Source: Sclerodactyla briareus (taxonomy: Eukaryota > Echinodermata > Holothuroidea > Dendrochirotida > Sclerodactylidae). From it: a stretch of DNA of 64,000 nt. The notes below the pieces were generated by a model that saw only the letters and a list, made by a program, of their open reading frames with translations, was not told the DNA's origin and did no database searches. This document shows positions 1-9,778 of the stretch, one piece after another (the stretch's first letter is position 1; each line of letters begins with the position of its first letter). The stretch is taken from NCBI GenBank assembly GCA_026419785.1, contig JAODTK010005646.1:62001-126000 (forward strand). The letters are read 5' to 3'. A program made the position numbers and the translations under genes.

Positions 1-620
1 AAAAACCCCTGACCTGACCAACAATAGGTTCCTGTACCCCCATAAGAAAGCTATAAAACCAAATTTCAACTTGAGCAACCAACCATTCTGGACTTAGCGT
101 GTTTACAAGGTTTCCAGAATTTGAGACTCTGTTGACCTCAGATGACCTCTGACCTGACCCCAAAACATAGGTTCATGTACTCATCATGGGGAACACAATA
201 CCAGTATGACTCCATCCATCCAGGTGGGGTCGATTATCGTGTTTTACAAGCCAATTGGCCGAAATATCGACTTTTTGAACAAATTTCTCTATTTTTGACG
301 AAATCCACACCCCTGACCTGAAACAAAACAATACTCTGGGTTCCTGTACTCCCCATAGAAGAGCTATACACACCAATTTCAACAACTTGATCTGACCACC
401 ATTCTGGACTTATCGTGTTTAACAATGTTTTCGACTTTGACCTCTAGTGACCCTCATGGAGCCCTCTACTGACACAAAAACAATATGATCATGTCCGCAT
501 CATAGGGAACACACTACCAAGTATGAGCCTGATCTACTCACACCCTGATCATTATCGTGTTTACAGCCGGCGGGTCACACACACACCTACACCACACAAC
601 CACACACCACACACACACAC
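1..620 (+). repeat. Degenerate tandem repeat, about 140-165 bp unit
   Basis: Four imperfect units start near 11, 150, 313 and 470. Each opens with a GACCTGACC-like block, has GGTTCMTGTACTC near the middle, then a TATCGTGTTTACA block. The array ends in a CA-rich tract (about 575-620). Diverged relatives with the same TATCGTGTT and CATTATGGGGA words lie near 19.6-20.4 and 21.24-21.64 kb, and on the minus strand near 57.64-57.86 kb, which also borders a (GT)n tract. Similar words are widespread in marine invertebrate genomes from my general memory. The class of element is unknown. Confidence 0.6.
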
Positions 621-1129
621 GTGACTCATATATTCCTCTGACTCGTCAAGGTATCAAAGTGAAAAAAGGCCAGCAAAATTCGACAAAGTAGAAACAAAAT
701 ACATTCCTGATGTATTCGAGAGAGACTCCAGGCCCCCGAAGTATCATCCAGTAAGAGGGAAGAACATGAGATTTCTGCCTCGCAGATTTATGCAAGAATG
801 GTCTTGTTTTACCTACTTGCCGAAGATTGTAAAAATGCAGCAGCCCATGCATCTTGTTGTTGATTTGGCTTTTTAGTAGGATATTCCAATAAGAAATAAT
901 TCGCGGTGATTCGCAATCCTTATACGCGAGGTACTGTGCTTATTTTGCCTATTAATGTTGGTTCCTTCCATTCAGAAATCTTCTCGCCCCGTGTAACCAA
1001 TACATATCTCTGCAAACTGAATAAGACACTGTTCAGGCACTGACCCCATCTCAGGTCACGTGAATTCGCAATTTCCAACATGCGTACCTGACCTGACTCG
1101 CATACGCAACATTGAAATCCTAGCATTAC

Positions 1130-1357
1130 CTTTTCTGAACAAACGGTGCATGTTGTAACCACATCAGTGTAAAGGTCGTCTGGTAATGTACAGCATTTCC
1201 TGTCTTCTTCGATTCGTGTTTCTCGATCACACTCGTCAGAGTGTCGCCACACGTCCTGGCTACGTTCTCCAGAATATGCATGGGTGCGATCAGACTGGGC
1301 CGATATACCGTCCTTGTGCCAGCGGACACTCAGCTCGTTGAAACTGCCTTGGTTAAC
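1130..1357 (-). CDS. Candidate internal exon, cysteine-rich, of the DUF4062/NACHT-WD-like gene
   Basis: A pyrimidine-rich acceptor ending TTTCACTTTCAG precedes base 1357. A donor AAAAG/GTAATG follows base 1130. The 228-bp interval is open in one frame for exactly 76 codons. The peptide starts VNQGSFNELSVRWHKDG and ends with cysteine pairs KCC and CTVC near residues 54 and 70-73. I do not recognise a domain. Its entry phase (0) does not match the exit phase I propose for the exon at 1478-1607, so an intermediate exon, another donor or a sequence error is needed to join them. The gene presumably continues left, out of the window. Confidence 0.5.
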
Positions 1358-1477
1358 CTGAAAGTGAAATTAAATCACACCCACAGTGCACTGATACGGT
1401 TTAATAATGATATGTACTGTACGCGCTGTGTGAAGGCTGGAGGACGCTCTCTCTCTCGGTGAACGGTGTGAACGCAC

Positions 1478-1607
1478 TGTGCGTCGTAAGGAGCTCCTTT
1501 GATACCATGTTTGACTTTTTCGACGTCTCTCCCGAGTATTGGACGTCTGACCATCGAGGCATAGCACTTATTTTTAGATATTATCATGTCTAGCTCGTTA
1601 GCCATCA
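1478..1607 (-). CDS. Candidate internal exon of the DUF4062/NACHT-WD-like gene
   Basis: The exon begins after TTTTAATGAG and encodes a peptide with ELDMIISKNKCYASMVRRP and GRDVEKVKHGIKGAPYD. It enters with two bases of a split codon, exactly what the upstream exon at 1715-1946 leaves (ATT T/). The proposed donor is CGCACA/GTGCGT at 1478, which is only moderately good; the frame stays open further (to about 1375). No family domain is recognised in this piece alone. It is placed in this gene by phase and by being the next open minus-strand segment. Confidence 0.45.
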
Positions 1608-1714
1608 CTCATTAAAACTAACGTTGAATAATTGTGAGCATGCATCAAAAAACTTTCATAGGAAAAATCTGCTGATGACTGTAACCCTTTCAACTTCTTG
1701 ATTTTTATTCTTAC

Positions 1715-1946
1715 AAATGAAATTGAACAGTCCTACCATGTTTCTGATCGTTTGATATTTGAAAGCCTGGACTCTGTCGTAACGTTCATCATCGACCTCT
1801 GATTTCATCTGTAGCATGTCTAGATATTCCTTGCCGCGAAGTCCTGAAGGTTCCTCCTTAGATCAGGATGACCCTGCTCCAGTGCGAGCACATTGTCCTC
1901 TTCATTCATCGAAGATACACCTGCCACACGAATTCCTTCTCTTGTA
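1715..1946 (-). CDS. Candidate internal exon of the DUF4062/NACHT-WD-like gene, one frame break
   Basis: The acceptor is TCTATTGATGTCTGAAG before 1946 and a strong donor TTTCATTT/GTAAGA ends it at 1715. The first half reads MNEEDNVLALEQGHPDL and RRNLQDFAA. The second half reads KEYLDMLQMKSEVDDERYD and QAFKYQTIRNMVGLFNF, but in the next frame. One extra base near 1840 (in GCAAGGAA) would join them. The exon starts with one base, completing the codon left by the 3321-3425 exon, and ends with one base, matching the next exon. The charged, helical composition looks coding. The single missing base may be an assembly error or a real mutation. Confidence 0.5.
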
Positions 1947-3320
1947 CTTCAGACATCAATAGAATAAATATTATTCAGTCTCATAAGGGACTCACAACAA
2001 TAAACGACATCAGTCATAGAGTTTAGGAATCAAACAATATTGTTAGTGAAGGTCACGTGGAATGGGAACTCACAGTTGTAGAATCGCTTCGAATTGCTGA
2101 AACTCAGCAATATATTGGAATTAGAGCGTGTTTGATAATCCCAGAACTCAAACAACTATGAAGGTTGTGATAATGACATACCTGTGCATTTATATCTCGT
2201 ATACTGACAGGGGACAGAACAGTTTGGGGTGGGGGGTTCCGTGATCCCTACTTCTACGAGCGCGTCCATACCAATTTTGATGTGAATGACACAACAACGT
2301 TTTGCTTTGATGTGGGGCACGGTTTGTTCTTTTTTGTTCGAGGCGTTTTATATCATTGTTCCAGATGGTGAACTATAATAAAATTAGTTTGAACCCTGTC
2401 TAATATATCAATGTATCACATAAGATCGGTCTTCACGGATTTTTTCTCCACAGGAGTTAGGTGTTTAGAACCATCACTTTCGTCTGGGCCGAATGGAAAG
2501 AATCCAGTATGGCGTCCACAACGAATACCCCTCTGCGGTTAAGTAGGCCGCAGCTTTCGCCTGTTTTTTCATACCCTCTAGTTCTTCACAGATTCTTGGC
2601 TTGAGGTGGATACGACAAAGACATCAATACCTGTACATCACTATACAGTTGTTAGTCAGTTCTGTCCCCGTAAGTAGTGGCTCTTCAAACGAGCACTGGG
2701 ATGGGTCCCCCGGTTCCCCCCCCCCCTCCCTCCCCCGGTGTATCATCATCACGGAGTAATCGATTGTTGGGAAGCGGTTCGCTCATTGGTCAGGCTCCAA
2801 TCTAGTTCGAAGCCCATCAGAAGCGGCAGGGAATTGTCCTCAGTACTGGGCGGGCAAGGCATGTCTCCTGGATTCCCACTCACCGCACGGGTATGATTGG
2901 GGACCTCGTGGGAGTGATTGTAAGAGCAATGCGCGTTGTCTCTATACTGTTTCTGACAAGTCCCTGATTTTCATGGGGGATATCTGAAACGCCTCGAGCA
3001 TGTGGAAAAGGCGCTATTTGAGCACTGAATAGTACTTGACTCACATGTCACCAAACGAAGAGTCCCAGCCGCACGTTTCGTTTGTGACCAATGTAAGTCC
3101 GGAAGATTGCTGTTATGATATCGAGTATCCGTCTGTGGATCATCGCCCATTGGTTCTTGGCTCGTTGCTTCTGTTCTGTCTGAACTTTTCAGTTCCGTCA
3201 GCTCACAGCTGAATGAGGAACTTATAGGTCAGCGAGTTTATTTATAATTGATTCTTTAAAATAATTATCTGATATATTCACATGCAAGCAGGAGTAGTGA
3301 CTAATGACTGGTTACTGTAC
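1947..3320. other. Probable intron, no feature recognised
   Basis: This stretch lies between two candidate minus-strand exons. It has a G-rich patch near 2225 and a C run near 2709-2736, but I see no repeat family or exon with good splice sites. Confidence 0.4.
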
Positions 3321-3425
3321 CTGATCTCCTGGAGGAAGAAGGCTGGTGGAATGTTATTCTCGTCTAACTTGTACCACGTGTCTATGATGTCACGACTCTC
3401 GTCGCATTCACTTTTCCGCGGCTCT
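3321..3425 (-). CDS. DUF4062-region exon (NACHT/WD NWD1-like)
   Basis: This 105-bp exon has an acceptor CGTACAG and a donor GAGATCAG/GTACAG. It encodes ECDESRDIIDTWY followed by KLDENNIPPAFFLQEI. A 'W-Y-x-x-D-E-N-x-x-P-P-x-[YF]-x-L' block is characteristic, from my knowledge of the family, of the DUF4062-type N-terminal region of NWD1/NWD2, TRANK-like and related NACHT-WD proteins, where it follows the 'G-x-x-Y-G-x-x-P-x-P' block. Both blocks are present in the right order on this strand (see 5667-5806). Entry with one base and exit with two bases fit the neighbouring exons. This is one of the two exons that identify the gene. Confidence 0.7.
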
Positions 3426-3887
3426 CTGTACGATTACGTCATAATCTTCATGGGTATCCCTTGAGGTTAAACAGTAATGAACTGATGAAGGCAAGTCGTT
3501 TTTGTATGTATGCATATATCAATTTGGTATCCGGTCAGATGGATGGGGTAGCCAGCAGAATCACGTACCCCTCTCCTTTCCCTTTCGCGCTATCTATACC
3601 ATCAAGTACCATAACAACAAACGGGCCTCGTGTGCCTCAAAATGGACTCATGGCTATGAAATAGAGTCGTTCGGGGTTGCTTATCCAACCTGAACAGAGC
3701 GCTGCCATATACCATATGTTCACATGAACATCACCTCTATTTGTCAAATTAAGATCTCAAATCACCCTTCGAAATTTCGGATGTCGAAGGCAAAATGGAG
3801 GTCCCAGGCAGGCGATTAGCGAGATTTTGTATGGTTTCAAAAAAATATAATTGAAAAAATACCGAAACGCTACGCCATGGCACTCAC

Positions 3888-3913
3888 TCCTCCATTGAAC
3901 TCTCCTGCTCCGT
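3888..3913 (-). CDS. Candidate 26-bp micro-exon of the DUF4062-like gene
   Basis: The micro-exon is bounded by CATGTTTTCAG on one side and by GGAGGA/GTGAGT on the other. It encodes TEQESSME plus two bases. It enters in phase 0 and leaves two bases that pair with the single entry base of the 3321-3425 exon to make a Glu codon. Very short exons are easy to find by chance, so the support is the coincidence of two good splice sites with matching phases. Confidence 0.45.
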
Positions 3914-4272
3914 CTGAAAACATGAGAATAAGATGTTATTGCTTACAGCAGATGTCTTCGACTTGAGTCATGAACTTCTGTTACACATAACCTGATCCTA
4001 AGGCTAACGAAACTCACTAAGTTCTATCGCCGCCAAATCATCAAACACATGGTTAAGTCATTGCTGCATATTATTATCCAGTCTCCCAAATGACTGCTAT
4101 ATATAATAGGTAACCATGGTCGACTGGAATAATGTGTCCGCCTGTCATATCTGAAAGCATGAAGGTAATGGTGATTGTATTAGTTCAGTAGTGGCCTATA
4201 CATATTTCAAGAGATGTTCTCTTATCAGAAAACCTTCTCAAAACAAAACTTGAAAGCATCTACTGATCGTAC

Positions 4273-4293
4273 CTTCATCTCGACTGTCGTTTC
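4273..4293 (-). CDS. Candidate 21-bp micro-exon of the DUF4062-like gene
   Basis: The exon runs from the acceptor TTGTTACTCCTCAG to the donor GATGAAG/GTACGA. It encodes seven residues, ETTVEMK, with phase 0 at both ends, matching the phase-0 end of the 5667-5806 exon and the phase-0 start of the 3888-3913 exon. An alternatively used micro-exon is plausible. A short exon alone would not be convincing. Confidence 0.4.
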
Positions 4294-4819
4294 CTGAGGA
4301 GTAACAATATTAAGATATTCCTCCATTTCAGAGCGTTAACGCATGAGGCAATGACCGCAGCAGTACGGCTAGTGTTACTCTGCTAGTGTTACTATTGTTA
4401 CTCTTATGTGACTATTATGAATCAACATGTCTGCTATACAAGTATTCTGTACATCATTATATGGCAACTCAAACTTCGTCACGATTTCGGCTACACTAAC
4501 CTATAATTATTATAGAGAAGCCCCGAGAGTAGGTTGTTGTCTGAAATAATGAAAATTGTCATCTTATGCGAATAATATAATAAACAACAATATAACGAGA
4601 TAGGGAATTCCTGTACTCTTGTCACTCCTATGTAGAGAAAGAATAACCCGGATTTATTCTCAAACCTCGCCCTCAGGGGCTAACCACTAAACTGGGGAAT
4701 ATTGGTCACACAGGAACCTGAGGTGAAAACAGTAAGTGATATAATTAAATTGCCTCATAGATATTCTTCAAACAATTTAAGGCGACACAAGAGACAAAGG
4801 AAAAGAAAGAAGATGCAGC

Positions 4820-5515
4820 TTGTCGATTTTGCCTTTTTTACTTATGTACATCCGTAACGAGATTTTTGACTATATGACAGATAATGCTCACCTTCGCACA
4901 TTGGCTACTGACGGCCTCCGTACTGTAATGGTGGCGCTGTCCTCTCTGTCACAATCAACCATGAGTTCACTGTGGGAAAATGAAACCCAGTCATTTAGCT
5001 GTTGTTACTTGAAAACAATAAGTTCGTTTGTGAAATTTGGTATTTTCGGCTTGTTGGTATATACCCAAACTGGCTCGCATATCCATTTATATTTACAGAG
5101 CAATCTAAGGAGTGCTCTCCACTGCAATTTACACCAGTCGAATCAGCGACGCCCAAGAGAAGGATCGAGACACGGGGTGCATATGCACCCACTCATTTAC
5201 ACCGTGTTTTGTTTCCTTGCCAAGAGCATAATCACCACCCCACTCGCGCAGACAAGATATACACACACTCACATGTTACAAATAATAGGTATACATGAAC
5301 GGCTGCCTGATAAGCTACAACCCGTAGTTGGGAAGATGGCACTCTTTCATTTTCAACTTCTAAAATGTGGGAGGCTCGACGTTCTAATTCGAACAAATGG
5401 GTCGGGAAGTGGCAGGAACGTGCAATTAGATATTAGTGATACTATTACAGTCCGGTGTATTCCACTTGCATATCAGTCTAAATATGAAATACACTGTATA
5501 CCACATACGTGTTGA
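4820..5515 (+). other. Longest open frame of the window, probably not a gene
   Basis: A 231-codon plus-strand frame is open here without a recognisable domain. Its composition is mixed, and the 3' half overlaps CACACTCACAT-type low-complexity DNA and a CTTGCCAAGAGCATAA block resembling common dispersed repeats. It lies in what would be an intron of the minus-strand gene. I list it only because it is the longest frame. Confidence 0.15.
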
Positions 5516-5666
5516 TTTGTTGTTGAAATTACCTAAGCAATATATCAATCCATTCGTATATATGTTAGAAATATCATTACCATTTCCAGTCAGGTCATTC
5601 GATTAATTTGTTTCTTGATGTCGGTGATGGGTATTGAAGTTTAATCAATGAATTAAATCTACTTAC

Positions 5667-5806
5667 TTTACTACTTTCGCGTTCCAGACGTTTCCGATTC
5701 CTTCGAGAGACTCTTGCTCCTTCCTGATGTTTCTCTAATGATATGATAGTCTTCAATACCAAATATCTGGCAGTGGCTGATATCCTAACTTCTGTCCTAC
5801 CAGTGT
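5667..5806 (-). CDS. DUF4062-region exon with one frame break
   Basis: The exon follows the acceptor CTCTTCTGAATGCAG and ends at AGTAGTAAA/GTAAGT. It opens with TLVGQKLGYQPLPD, the 'G-x-K-x-G-Y-x-P-L-P' block that in DUF4062/NACHT-WD proteins comes directly after the hydrophobic strand ending the previous exon. After the LP the frame stops, and another frame continues with ISLEKHQEGARVSRRN to the donor. The length is 140 bp, one short of a multiple of three, so one missing base explains the break. The exit phase matches the next exon. Confidence 0.6.
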
Positions 5807-6395
5807 CTGCATTCAGAAGAGTTTGAAGGAGAGTTCATTTAGGAATAATATGTAACATTCATTCTCGTAACATTAACAAATATTTGAACTGCAACACGGC
5901 AGTTCCTTATTTTTCCCCACTAATTCAGCCAATGTACTCCATGATATGAACGACAGACTACAATACTCTTGAAGTCCGTATGGAGATAGAGCAATGCTGG
6001 CGTCCAGACCTGCATTCAGATACCAGGTGCGTGTAGTCGGGCAGTCGGGTGGTCTCGCGAGCGCGTGATGGGGTCGAGTTGCTTTGCGTAATGTTGTCGC
6101 ACATACAGAACAATCAACGTAGATACGTCGAATGTAGGAGTGCATGTTTGCGGTCTGCTTATCATCAGATCACCCTTTAATATACAGATACTACAGTACT
6201 CATTGGCATTTGCCATCACAAAACCCCTTTCGAGTTTTGAACCCGCACAAAAACCTCGCGTCGTAAGTCGCACGGCTTACTGTCAGTTCAATACGGTTTC
6301 CGTGGCTACGGTCCACCAGCCCTCATGCGGTCTTCCAGAGACCGTGGGTCTAACTACAAGCTTCCGCAAGCATTGATACCGTTGCCAGTTGTTAT

Positions 6396-6420
6396 TTTAG
6401 TTAGTTAGTTAGTTAGTTAG

Positions 6421-6460
<40 letters not shown>

Positions 6461-6468
6461 AGTTAGTT
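6396..6468 (+). repeat. (TTAG)n microsatellite
   Basis: About 18 copies of TTAG, with two places where one T is lost or extra. The tract sits in an apparent intron of the minus-strand gene, just downstream of the donor of the exon at 6613-6816. Confidence 0.95.
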
Positions 6469-6612
6469 CGAGAGATAAGGATTCCAAACCTTCACGGACC
6501 CTCCAGTGAGGTAGTTTAAAGAGGTTTAGTACATCACTCAGATTCGTTTGTGTTAGTAATTTGCGTGTCACTCAGTTAGCTAGTTGTGTCTGGAAAAGTT
6601 AAGGATGCTTAC

Positions 6613-6816
6613 CATAAAGATACGTCCCTCAGAGTGGGTTTTACATCTTTTGAGTGAGTCAATACAGTTATCTGCGTGGGAGTGGTCATCTAACCACACG
6701 TCCTTCAGTCCCCAATGAAGATCCATCACCTGTAACTCATAGCCTAGCTCTCTGCAGAATGGCCGCAGCCCGCCTAGATAACCTTGTTCATAAGATCGTC
6801 CTTTCTGACTCCATAT
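6613..6816 (-). CDS. DUF4062-domain exon, NACHT/WD (NWD1/TRANK/NPHP3-like) protein
   Basis: An excellent acceptor (pyrimidine tract ending CGTCGTTCCAG) and donor (CTTTATG/GTAAGC) bound 204 bp, exactly 68 uninterrupted codons. The peptide contains LRPFCRELGYELQVMDLHWG and then KDVWLDDHSHADNCIDSLKR, CKTHSEGRIF. This matches the family pattern 'LR-x-[YF]-C-x-x-x-G-x-E-[FL]-x-V-[VM]-D-[ML]-x-W-G ... D-D-H ... C-x-x-x-[IL]-x-x-C ... S-x-G-x-x-F' of DUF4062 N-terminal regions in NACHT-WD proteins. In such proteins this region precedes a NACHT NTPase and WD40 repeats; neither is seen here, as the gene runs off the left edge. It is the strongest host exon in the window. Confidence 0.8.
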
Positions 6817-7219
6817 CTGGAACGACGGTCGAGAATAACAATAAATTGATATAGTTGATGAGTGAAAAATAGAAACGTACGTTTGATATGACAGTCCAAT
6901 GATCGAACTTATTTGAATACATCTATGAACAGTGAATACATACAAACCGTTTAGTCTCTTTATAACCAAGTCAAACATTACGGATTGTCCGTCTAATCAA
7001 CTTGCCTTGATAACTCAATTTTCAATTTGCTTCAATATTATGAACAGTTTAGTGGATGAAACGAACTGAGAATTGTCAATGACTCAACCTACAGGACACC
7101 CTTCCATCCTAGGCTATGAACAGAAGGCTGTTCCTATATTCTCGACAGATTCCGCCTAAATCAAGCTCCATTGAGCTGGGAGCTGAAGAGAACCGCTCGT
7201 AAGGCTGGATGCCAATTCA

Positions 7220-7983
7220 ACCCGCATATAGCCCCACCCTACCTGCAACGTACTGGATACTAGAAACCATCATTATGTTTTTCTTTCGACTGGAATGTAC
7301 CATCAACCATCACCAGCCAAAATCTCCTGGAGCAGGCGATGGGTCGTCTTCCGTTGTGGATGTCTCACTACCAGCCGCAGAGATGGGTGGAGGTTCCGCA
7401 TCATTCCTTGTTCCATCCAACCCTCTTACCGTGTACCTGTGCTCTGACGGAGCATCTATGCGTGAGTCCGGGATCTTGTCAGCCTCGCATTGTCATTCAT
7501 CTGAGGCTATTTGCACCTGACAAATTCACTTCTGGTATCTTGCATTTTAACGTCTGAACCGTATTCTTGTTTTGTCTCTCCCCTTCATTCCGCTCTCAGG
7601 ATCGGCTGATGGAGCACCGCAACGCCTGGAGATTGCGTCTGCTGATCTGGAGATGGGCTCACCTCGTGGTCGACCAATCTGTGTAATGGAAGGCAATTTC
7701 CCATTCTTTTCTTCGCATGAGGTTAACGCTGGGATTATCACTGGTAGACTAAATTTCCGAGGTCCATTCTTTCTTGCATGGATATTCGGTAGTGTACGAC
7801 CGTCGCTAGTGGTGATATTCCTCCCACAGTCGAAATGTTTATCAGAACATATTCCTGTAGATTGATCTCTGATCCACGAGTTTGGGGCCGACCTTGGTTT
7901 TTCTGCGTCGTAGGCTTCTCCACTTCTTTCGTTCTTAGAGTAATGAACTTCCAAAGAGAGTCTACAGCTGGCGGAGTGCCTAA
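7220..7983 (-). CDS. Possible linker exon(s), low-complexity, frames broken
   Basis: The minus strand holds several long open stretches: 7547-7954 (about 135 codons, charged), 7738-7923, and a Pro/Ser/Thr/Glu-rich stretch (SAAGSETSTTEDDPSPAP) near 7290-7400. They lie directly downstream of the exon at 7984-8184 and upstream of the DUF4062 exon. I find no clear splice sites and no domain. They could be a disordered linker exon with sequence errors, or chance. Confidence 0.25.
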
Positions 7984-8184
7984 TTAGACTGGTCTTGTCT
8001 TCATCTGTCTTGACATTTGACCTTTGGCATGCCCGGTGTCTCGTAGTATCTCCACGCCCCTGTTTATGACCGATAAACTATCATGGACGGATGATGATTC
8101 TCGCAGCTTTCGCGCCAAGGCATCATCACCCAGAATGCTCCGGTTGTCAGTGTATCGTGAAAAGAGATCAACACACGCTGGTTC
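7984..8184 (-). CDS. Candidate exon with SNARE-like heptad spacing
   Basis: A near-ideal acceptor (TTACTCTCTGTCCTACACAG) precedes 8184. The frame is open for 66 codons to TAA at 7984; a weak donor AAAG/GTCAAA at 8022 is the alternative end. The peptide begins EPACVDLFSRYTDNRS and includes ILGDDALARKLRESS and NRGVEILRDTGHAKGQMSR. The spacing 'R..L....L.R ... G.EIL......Q..R' resembles Vti1-type Qb-SNARE motifs, but the zero-layer Gln is absent. That resemblance is weak. Entry phase 0 fits the phase-0 exit of the exon at 8786-8887. Confidence 0.45.
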   Translation of the reverse strand, partial: EPACVDLFSRYTDNRSILGDDALARKLRESSSVHDSLSVINRGVEILRDTGHAKGQMSRQMKTRPV

Positions 8185-8785
8185 CTGTGTAGGACAGAGA
8201 GTAAGCTACATATTAGGTCTCGCCACACAAACATATGTGCGATTCAGTGAAAATAACCTGTCGAGCAATTAAAAATTAAAAATAATTAGACATATTCACG
8301 CCAGAAGGCAGAGGGAATACATGTCTCTTCTATTTATTTTTTATTTTTTCTGAGATGGTCACTGCAATGGGAAGCAACTTGAAGTGAGCGTATTAAGTAC
8401 AGTCACTGCGTCGGAGTTTAGGTGCCCGCGAAGCCCAGAAACCCTCAACGTTTGAACACTGTGGGGTTCAGAAACCGTCGAAGCTCCCCCCCTCTCCTAA
8501 GAACGGACCATGCCACTACATAGCAATAGGCAATAGTCATGCGGGGGAGATCAGCCTAACCAACGACCCACACGTAGATAGCCTAAGCCAGACATACATT
8601 CTTAGTGATTATAGCCATTCCAGGCTGAATACTAATAATTATCAGCAACCGAATCCTGTTTCCTCCCCGCTGATTTTGGTGACTAATTATCATAAGTAAG
8701 ACTCCGCAGTATTTCATTGCTAGAATGACTGAACGTTAAAGTTCTATGAGTTACAGGAAGAGTAGCAATAACAGCCAACATATAC

Positions 8786-8887
8786 CTGCTCCGGGACTGG
8801 TGTCTTCACGTCTTTCGTCTTGTTTTCCGATCTTAGGTCTTTCTTTTCTCGCAACCATGTCCTCTGCCTCTGCCGTAGTCTCTCCTG
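8786..8887 (-). CDS. Candidate charged coiled-coil exon
   Basis: The acceptor is TTTGTTCGTCTTACTCGGCAG and the donor CCGGAGCAG/GTATAT. The 102 bp encode 34 codons in phase 0 (QERLRQRQRTWLREKK, then DLRSENKTKDVKTPVPEQ), a highly charged, helical peptide. A second frame is also open across the same interval, so the frame choice rests on the phases of the neighbouring candidate exons. No domain is recognised. Confidence 0.45.
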
Positions 8888-9230
8888 CTGCCGAGTAAGA
8901 CGAACAAACAATCAGAGAATGAAGCTCCACATAGGTCGTGGTGTTATCATGATCGTCGCTAACAGTAACCAGTTGCCAAGGCCATAGGCGTACGGGGTGG
9001 ACGGGAAGTTGGGGGGCAGAGATTTTTTGCCCGAAAAATTGTTGAGATTACTATCTAAGCGGAGCGCCACCATCGGTTGGCGCGGAGTGAACAAGGAAAT
9101 TTCGGGGTTTTACCCCCCCCCCCCAGGTGCCCGGAACGGCAACTCATGACTCGTTCTAAGTTGTATGTATCCAACCTCAAAACACAGTTACCATTTGTAT
9201 ATCCTCGCCCCCCCCCCAAAAAAAAAGAAA

Positions 9231-9425
9231 TTAGTGGTGGCGCCAGGATTTCCCAGGAGGGGGATCCGGTGACTGACCGAAATTTCAAACACTCTCACCC
9301 TAACTCCCTATGCCAAAACCCACATTTTTGACATTTTTAAGTACCTTGAACCGGATTCTTCTCTCATTCTTTTTCCTGATAATATTTCTCCTTAATAAAT
9401 ACAAAATTCAAGAGGACTGCTCAAT
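9231..9425 (+). mobile_element. 5' end of a hAT-like element (same family as 45.4 kb)
   Basis: AGTGGTGGCGCCAGGATTTC at 9231, the G-run, and CAAAACCCACATTTTTGAC parallel the left end of the element at 45368-46101. No matching right end is seen, so it looks truncated by later insertions. Confidence 0.5.
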
Positions 9426-9468
9426 TATTAGGCAACAGTGACTGGCCTCCAATGGGTAAGTCCTGAAG

Positions 9469-9778
9469 CATGGGCGGCGCCAGGCGCTGGTTGTGGAAGG
9501 GCTGTGGGTCCCCGACGGGGGGATCTTTTCATTAGTGATCTTGTTGATAAGCTGATCTGGGGGAGGGGTCTAAGGGCTCCCCCCTCCCCTTTGGAAATTT
9601 GTGCAAACCTGAAACCCCCTAGACGCAAAATGGTACTATCCTAGTTTGATATTCTAGCATGAATTACCTATTAGAAACGTGCACGCACCTATTTTTCCTA
9701 CTTTGCTCCCCGAGGTTTCTTGCCGTTTGGGGGGGGGGGGGGGGGGGGGGCTCCTTCCTGCCACTGGGGCCGCCCCTG
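9469..9778 (+). mobile_element. Nested hAT-like MITE, about 310 bp
   Basis: Left end CATGGGCGGCGCC and right end GGGGCCGCCCCTG are imperfect inverted repeats. The flanks TCCTGAAG and CCTAAAAG may be a decayed 8-bp duplication. A run of about 22 Gs (9729-9750) lies just inside the right end. It is nested in the 8983-10717 element. Confidence 0.5.
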
